From Gammaproteobacteria bacterium (GTDB lineage Bacteria > Pseudomonadota > Gammaproteobacteria > Ga0077536): a stretch of 9,814 nt of DNA. Under the pieces are notes generated by a model. The model did no database searches. It was not told the DNA's origin and saw only the letters and a list, made by a program, of their open reading frames with translations. Made by a program: the position numbers and the translations under genes. Each line of letters opens with the position of its first letter. Positions within the stretch are counted from its first letter, which is position 1. Below, in pieces: positions 6,246-9,814 of the stretch. The stretch spans positions 1 to 9,814 of the forward strand of contig DAOWDI010000107.1 in NCBI GenBank assembly GCA_030639105.1, written 5' to 3'.

Positions 6246-7016
6246 CTAAAAATTCCGGCGGTGCAGGTCAAACAGGCCGACACCAACGAGCAAGCTCGTA
6301 TAGACCAACGTTTGCATTGTCAACATAGCGAGGACCGCGGTTGACGGTGCGCCATCGATAAGCCAGGCGGCCTGCGTAAACCGATCGAGATCGGGTAGCA
6401 GGTAGGCCAGCAGATCCACCAGCGCGGCAATGAGGCGACTCGACGGCAAAGACAGATCGACCGTCGGGCCGGTGCTGATCAGGGCCAGGCCCGCAATGCC
6501 GCGCGAAAGCAAATAGAAGCCGGCGAGGATACTGATAGCGACCGCTAGGTGTCGCAGCGTTATCGCGAAAGCCAGCGCCGCGGCAACGACGATGATGAGC
6601 TCCAGCGCGAGAGAAAAACACCAAGACAAACCTTCCGTGGGCGCCTGCGCTATGAGCGGCAGGCTTAGCAGCGCCGAGAAACAGACTACCGCCGTGATAT
6701 AGCCGAGGAGTTTGCCGATATACCAGTCGGTGCGCGAAACCGGGCGCGAGAGGATCAGATCGATCACCTGATCGTCGATCTCACGCAAAACGCTCGTGGT
6801 CACGAGCAATGCCATCACGAACGCGGCCGCCAGGCGCATGCTCGCGGCGTAGAAAACCAGGCGGTGCTGAGCGGTTTCGGTGATCGCGATGGAGGCCGCG
6901 AACTCCGCCATTGCACATCCGCTCAATATCAATGCGAGGGCAAACCACCACAGGCGCGTGCGCCTGATTTCGAGCCAGGCGAAGCGCATCACCGCAAGGC
7001 TATTGCGGGCATTCAT
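6246..7016 (-). CDS. ABC-2 type transporter permease
   Basis: This polytopic membrane protein has about 256 residues and roughly six hydrophobic segments. After the first (WWFALALILSGCAMAEFAA) and second (LAAAFVMALLVTTSVLRE) comes the cytoplasmic loop EIDDQVIDLILSRPVSRTDWYIGK. This matches the coupling segment of ABC-2 permeases (E...G....L.S.PVSR..Y..GK). It ends in FDLHRRNF, a common permease tail. It would be driven by the ATPase encoded at 3719-4447. I chose the ATG at 7016; an in-frame GTG at 7037 lies inside a palindrome and has no ribosome binding site, and a later ATG at 6989 is also possible. It is the first gene of the minus-strand group and is coupled to the helical-repeat protein. 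Substrate unknown. Confidence 0.82.
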   Translation of the reverse strand: MNARNSLAVMRFAWLEIRRTRLWWFALALILSGCAMAEFAASIAITETAQHRLVFYAASMRLAAAFVMALLVTTSVLREIDDQVIDLILSRPVSRTDWYIGKLLGYITAVVCFSALLSLPLIAQAPTEGLSWCFSLALELIIVVAAALAFAITLRHLAVAISILAGFYLLSRGIAGLALISTGPTVDLSLPSSRLIAALVDLLAYLLPDLDRFTQAAWLIDGAPSTAVLAMLTMQTLVYTSLLVGVGLFDLHRRNF

Positions 7017-7030
7017 CTCTTCAGAGTACC

Positions 7031-7046
7031 TGAACACCGTTGTTCA
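7031..7046. promoter_or_regulatory. 16-bp palindrome, candidate operator
   Basis: TGAACA-CCGT-TGTTCA is a perfect 6-bp inverted repeat with a 4-bp spacer. It sits just upstream of the permease ATG in the divergent region shared with the histidine kinase. The size and symmetry suit a dimeric repressor, but no regulator is known. Confidence 0.45.
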
Positions 7047-7079
7047 AGGCAAAATGTCGTGGCGCATTGACAACGCTGG

Positions 7080-7106
7080 GGACGGCAAGATGGAGACTTG
7101 CCGTCC
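7080..7106. repeat. Perfect 10-bp inverted repeat (hairpin) between divergent genes
   Basis: GGACGGCAAG (7080-7089) and CTTGCCGTCC (7097-7106) enclose a 7-base loop. No T-run follows on either strand, so it is not a typical intrinsic terminator. It could be an operator or a leader hairpin for the kinase mRNA. It overlaps the TTG at 7098 that could be taken as the kinase start, which argues against that start. A perfect TTGACA lies just before it (7067-7072) but without a good -10. Confidence 0.6.
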
Positions 7107-7226
7107 TGGTGGATCCCCACACTCGCCGCGGTGAAGGGTTGTGGAAGATCGGCGGACAAATCAGACTCAAGAGAGCGTAAACTACGGTCCTTTACCGCGC
7201 TTTTAGGTCTGGAATTCAAAGACAAC

Positions 7227-8933
7227 GTGATCTATTTGTCCCGCCTGCTCGATCGCCGCCGCGAGCACTGGATCCTGGCGACAATGCTGATCGTGCTCAA
7301 CCTGGCCCTGCGAGCGGATTTCGGCAGCGCCCTGTCGGCTTCGCTGATGACCGCGCACCTCGGCCTGTTTTTTATCTGGCAGCCCATCTGGCAGCGGGAC
7401 CAACACCTGGATCGCTGGTCCGCGGCACTGATCATCGTGTTCACCGGCGCGTTCATTACCGTGCTCGACTGGCGCCTCTTATTCGGTTGGATGATCCTGC
7501 TCATCGGTATCGTCGCGGGACGATCGTTTTCGACACGCCGGGAACGCCTGGCATATATGATCACACTGATCTTCCTGATCTCCGTCTTGCTGATCGAATG
7601 CGTGCCGATGATATTCGCTATCGGCGAGTTGAATAGCGCGGTGTTTTATTCTTTTCGCCTCGCCTGGATCGTCCTGCCGCTTTTAGTGCTGTTGTTCCCG
7701 ACCTATAGCCCGGCGCAGCGGAAAACCTTTCCGATCGATTTCTTTCGTGGCATTACCATCGCCTTGATGACGGCCCTGCTGGCGCTCAGCAGTGTGCTCA
7801 TGACCTACGAACTGCGTATCGAGTACCCCGTCGCGCTGATCGCGAGTCTGCTGGTCTTGAGCGCGTTCCTGTTTCTGATCAGCTGGCTAATCACACCCAC
7901 CACCGGCTCAGGGCTCGGCGCCTTGTGGGAAAAATCGATCCTCAATATCGGTACCCCCTTCGAAAGCTGGTTGTCGAATCTGGCGCAGCTCGCCACAAGG
8001 CGCCAGCAGCCACGGGAGTTTCTCGATGCGGCGATCGTGGAACTGTGCGAGATCCCCTGGATCCGGGGCGCCGAATGGGTCGGGGGAGGGCAGCAGGGCA
8101 CCGCCGGCGACCACGCCGATTTCAACACCTCCATCACGACCGGCGACCTCAAGGTGACGCTATTTACCGATCGCCAGGTTGGTCCTTCCCTACTGATCCA
8201 CTGCCGCCTGCTGATCCTGGTCCTTGGCCACTTTTATTCGGCGAAGATCCGTGAAACCGAACAGGCCCACGATGCCCGCATGCAGGCGGTACACGAGACC
8301 GGCGCGCGCCTGACGCACGACATCAAGAATCTACTGCAATCGCTCAAGACGACAACGGCGATCATCCTCGAAGACACGGGATCCGGCGACAGCGAACGCT
8401 CGCAAAAGCGCCAGTCCCTGCTGCGCCGCCAACTTCCCCATATCACCCAGCGCCTGCAGCTGGCGCTCGACAAACTGCAGCAGCCTTCATCACAGCCGAG
8501 CGAAAGTGTCGCGATTGCAACTTGGTGGGATGAACTGGTCGAACGCTACCGCTCGGAGAATATCGAGTTTCTGGCTGACATCCACGCAAATGACTTTGGC
8601 GTTCCCCGCGATTGCCTGGACAGCGTCGTCGAAAATCTACTGGACAATGCCCGCAACAAGGCAAAAACGAGCGATGCGATTCAGATCAAGGTCGGACTGT
8701 ACGAGAAAGACGGCGATGTGGTCTTAAGCGTCGCCGATAATGGCGCGGCGATCGATCCCTCGCTTGCGGGTCAACTCCTGAGCCAGCCGGTCGCCTCCGA
8801 CAGTGGTCTCGGGATCGGGCTGTACCAGGCCGCGCAGCAGGCCGAGGTCAACGGTTACCGGTTGGTGCTGAGCGAGAACGAAGACGGCGCGGTACGGTTT
8901 ACCCTGACGAATAGGGCGGCGCATTCACGGTAA
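7227..8933 (+). CDS. Polytopic membrane sensor histidine kinase
   Basis: The protein has 568 residues counted from the GTG at 7227. The N-terminal ~240 residues hold about eight hydrophobic segments (for example ITLIFLISVLLIECVPMIFAI and ALIASLLVLSAFLFLISWLI). A linker of ~100 residues follows in the position of a GAF-like domain. The transmitter starts with the H-box ARLTHDIKNLLQSL (His364). The ATPase domain has the N-box ENLLDNARNKA (469-479), G1 box DNGAAID (504-510) and G2 box GLGIGLYQAA (from 527). All key residues are present, so it should autophosphorylate on His364. No response regulator is in view. It is divergent from the permease. The open frame extends back to a TTG at 7098, but that stretch is poorly protein-like and overlaps a hairpin; the true start is uncertain. 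Confidence 0.88.
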   Translation: MIYLSRLLDRRREHWILATMLIVLNLALRADFGSALSASLMTAHLGLFFIWQPIWQRDQHLDRWSAALIIVFTGAFITVLDWRLLFGWMILLIGIVAGRSFSTRRERLAYMITLIFLISVLLIECVPMIFAIGELNSAVFYSFRLAWIVLPLLVLLFPTYSPAQRKTFPIDFFRGITIALMTALLALSSVLMTYELRIEYPVALIASLLVLSAFLFLISWLITPTTGSGLGALWEKSILNIGTPFESWLSNLAQLATRRQQPREFLDAAIVELCEIPWIRGAEWVGGGQQGTAGDHADFNTSITTGDLKVTLFTDRQVGPSLLIHCRLLILVLGHFYSAKIRETEQAHDARMQAVHETGARLTHDIKNLLQSLKTTTAIILEDTGSGDSERSQKRQSLLRRQLPHITQRLQLALDKLQQPSSQPSESVAIATWWDELVERYRSENIEFLADIHANDFGVPRDCLDSVVENLLDNARNKAKTSDAIQIKVGLYEKDGDVVLSVADNGAAIDPSLAGQLLSQPVASDSGLGIGLYQAAQQAEVNGYRLVLSENEDGAVRFTLTNRAAHSR

Positions 8934-9008
8934 GCATTCCGAACGCCGCCATGCGATTGTCTAGCCGTAAAACGATGCTACCGTGACGCATAGCGGTCTC
9001 CTCAACTT

Positions 9009-9022
9009 AGTGAGCACTCACT
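9009..9022. promoter_or_regulatory. TetR-style palindromic operator candidate
   Basis: AGTGAG-CA-CTCACT is a perfect inverted repeat of two 6-bp arms, with TTAGTGAGCACTCACTTTAA as the wider near-palindrome (9007-9026). Palindromes of this form are typical operators of TetR-family repressors. No TetR gene or obvious target gene is next to it. Confidence 0.4.
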
Positions 9023-9181
9023 TTAATGGCTGACTTCAAGTTCTTACCATGATCACGACGCTATATTTCTTAGGATTCAAGACAGAGACCTCAATAGTCC
9101 ACAATACGTTATCGACGGGTATGTTTACGCTGTAGCGCGAATAACAGGGTCGTAGTGAACACTTACTTACTAGTCAATATA

Positions 9182-9304
9182 ATGTACCAACACCGCGGTC
9201 GAGCCTCAAGCGACAATGGTTTCTGGAATATTTTGCTCGAAAAATACCAGGCTGCTGGAATCGAGGAAGGTGAGGTAAGGGTTACGCGGACGAACAGGGA
9301 GTAA
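9182..9304 (+). pseudogene. Short coding-looking fragment, 40 codons, unknown
   Basis: From the ATG at 9182 the frame reads MYQHRGRASSDNGFWNILLE, then KYQAAGIEEGEVRVTRTNRE and a TAA at 9302-9304. The composition is amphipathic-helix-like with a charged tail, more protein-like than the opposite-strand reading. There is no Shine-Dalgarno sequence before the ATG. The frame stays open upstream to a TAG near 9096, but that part looks random. It may be the C-terminal remnant of a lost gene or a tiny protein. It ends 7 bp before the stop of the convergent prepilin-like gene. I do not recognise the family. Confidence 0.25.
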
Positions 9305-9311
9305 GGCGCAT

Positions 9312-9814
9312 CTACGGGAGCCGCCCGGAGGTTACCATGCGGTTGTTGAGCACCGCCGGGGACAGCCACATGACGATGTCGTCGAAGGCGCAGAGTGGGG
9401 TTGATTCGTCGTTGTTATCAGCACAACTCGAATTGTCCCCCGAGTAGCCGCGTGAGTAGAACGTGTTATCACCGTCAGTGTTCTTCGCCTCGTCCGTCCC
9501 GCCGGGTGCTGGTGGGCGCGTAACGCCACTGGTCGAGATCGCGCCAAAGCCGTTGCGGCCATGCGAGATTACGATGGCGGGCAGGTTGTCTGCCAACGGC
9601 GCACTGAATTTACCCTCGATAGTGCCGATTGATCCCGGGTCGTCACCCCGAGTAAGGGCGGTGATGTCACCGGTCGTGCAGAGGTCAAACTCCTCCGGTG
9701 GGGTGTCTCCGTCGCAAACCCGATCGCTAAAAAATGCAGGAGGATCTTCATCAGGCCAAGTAAAATTAGGCACTCGCACTTTATATCGAAATCGATTCCC
9801 CCACGCATCGCCAG
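9312..9814 (-). CDS. Prepilin-family protein, C-terminal part (5' end outside window)
   Basis: The frame is open to the right edge, so the N-terminal pilin signal is not visible; the GTG at 9779 is internal. About 166 residues are seen. They begin with DAWGNRFRYKV, the D-x-WG-x-x-(F/Y)-x-Y segment common in the head domains of GspG/GspH-like pseudopilins and related prepilins. Further on are LPAIVISHGRNGFGA, a DEAKNTDGDNTFYSR stretch and the ending FDDIVMWLSPAVLNNRM, then a G-R-L-P terminus. I recall this combination from a family of prepilin-type cleavage/methylation proteins of gammaproteobacteria, without a search to confirm it. Compared with the prepilin at 4528-5235 it has a different head, so it is not a tandem duplicate. 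It would be processed by a prepilin peptidase and anchored in the inner membrane or assembled in a fibre. No terminator was seen after the stop. Confidence 0.75.
   Translation of the reverse strand, partial: GDAWGNRFRYKVRVPNFTWPDEDPPAFFSDRVCDGDTPPEEFDLCTTGDITALTRGDDPGSIGTIEGKFSAPLADNLPAIVISHGRNGFGAISTSGVTRPPAPGGTDEAKNTDGDNTFYSRGYSGDNSSCADNNDESTPLCAFDDIVMWLSPAVLNNRMVTSGRLP

Larger units (their letters stand above)
8934..9311. other. 378-bp gap without a convincing gene
   Basis: This stretch is visibly richer in A+T than the flanking genes, and stop codons are frequent in all frames. It holds a TetR-style palindrome at 9009-9022 and one short coding-looking stretch at 9182-9304, both listed separately. 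Two very short frames next to the palindrome (ATG at 9026 for 8 codons, ATG at 9049 for 28 codons) have no ribosome binding sites and do not look real. No terminator with a T-run was seen after the kinase. It may be decayed DNA. Confidence 0.5.

Noticed and set aside
9049..9135. 28-codon frame MITTLYFLGF... next to the TetR-style palindrome
   Set aside because: No ribosome binding site and no recognisable family; too short to separate from chance.
1..9814. CRISPR array, insertion sequence ends or tandem repeats
   Set aside because: No regularly spaced repeats, transposase or flanking terminal inverted repeats were seen on either strand.

Overview
The window reads as bacterial chromosome, most likely from a gammaproteobacterium. 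The strongest evidence is a Crp/Vfr-type regulator next to, and divergent from, a YhfA-like OsmC protein, a gene pair also found around E. coli crp. A canonical elongator tRNA-Met, type IV prepilin-like genes and a sigma-54-type promoter in front of one of them fit this. I cannot place it to genus. Most genes are moderately GC-rich. The crp/osmC intergenic region and the 8934-9311 gap are visibly richer in A+T.

Layout, left to right. (1) Positions 1-654 hold the C-terminal part of a Fic-domain protein with a winged-helix tail, cut by the window edge. A spacer with a possible gene remnant follows, then a minus-strand tRNA-Met(CAU). (2) Positions 1097-2841 form a compact block: a hotdog acyl-CoA thioesterase (+), the Crp/Vfr-like regulator (-), an AT-rich divergent promoter region and the OsmC/YhfA-like protein (+). 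The thioesterase/Crp pair and the OsmC/PAS-GGDEF pair are both tail to tail and share a 4-bp palindrome holding both stop codons. (3) Positions 2838-7016 are all on the minus strand. In transcription order they are an ABC-2-type permease, a membrane-anchored helical-repeat-like protein coupled to it, a weak terminator, a prepilin-like gene with its own sigma-54-type promoter, a strong terminator, an ABC ATPase, and a PAS protein with a degenerate GGDEF domain. (4) A divergent plus-strand gene (about 7227-8933) encodes a polytopic membrane histidine kinase. The space between it and the permease holds a 16-bp palindrome and a perfect 10-bp hairpin. (5) Positions 8934-9311 have no convincing gene but contain a TetR-style palindrome and a short coding-looking fragment. 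(6) At the right edge a second prepilin-family protein runs off the window on the minus strand.

How the genes may work together (inference): the permease and the ATPase probably form one ABC exporter whose genes are split by a separately regulated pilin unit. The sigma-54-type promoter resembles the control of type IV pilin genes by PilS/PilR-like two-component systems. The neighbouring orphan histidine kinase and the catalytically dead GGDEF protein are possible sensory partners. No response regulator and no pilus assembly gene is visible, so this functional link is only a hypothesis.
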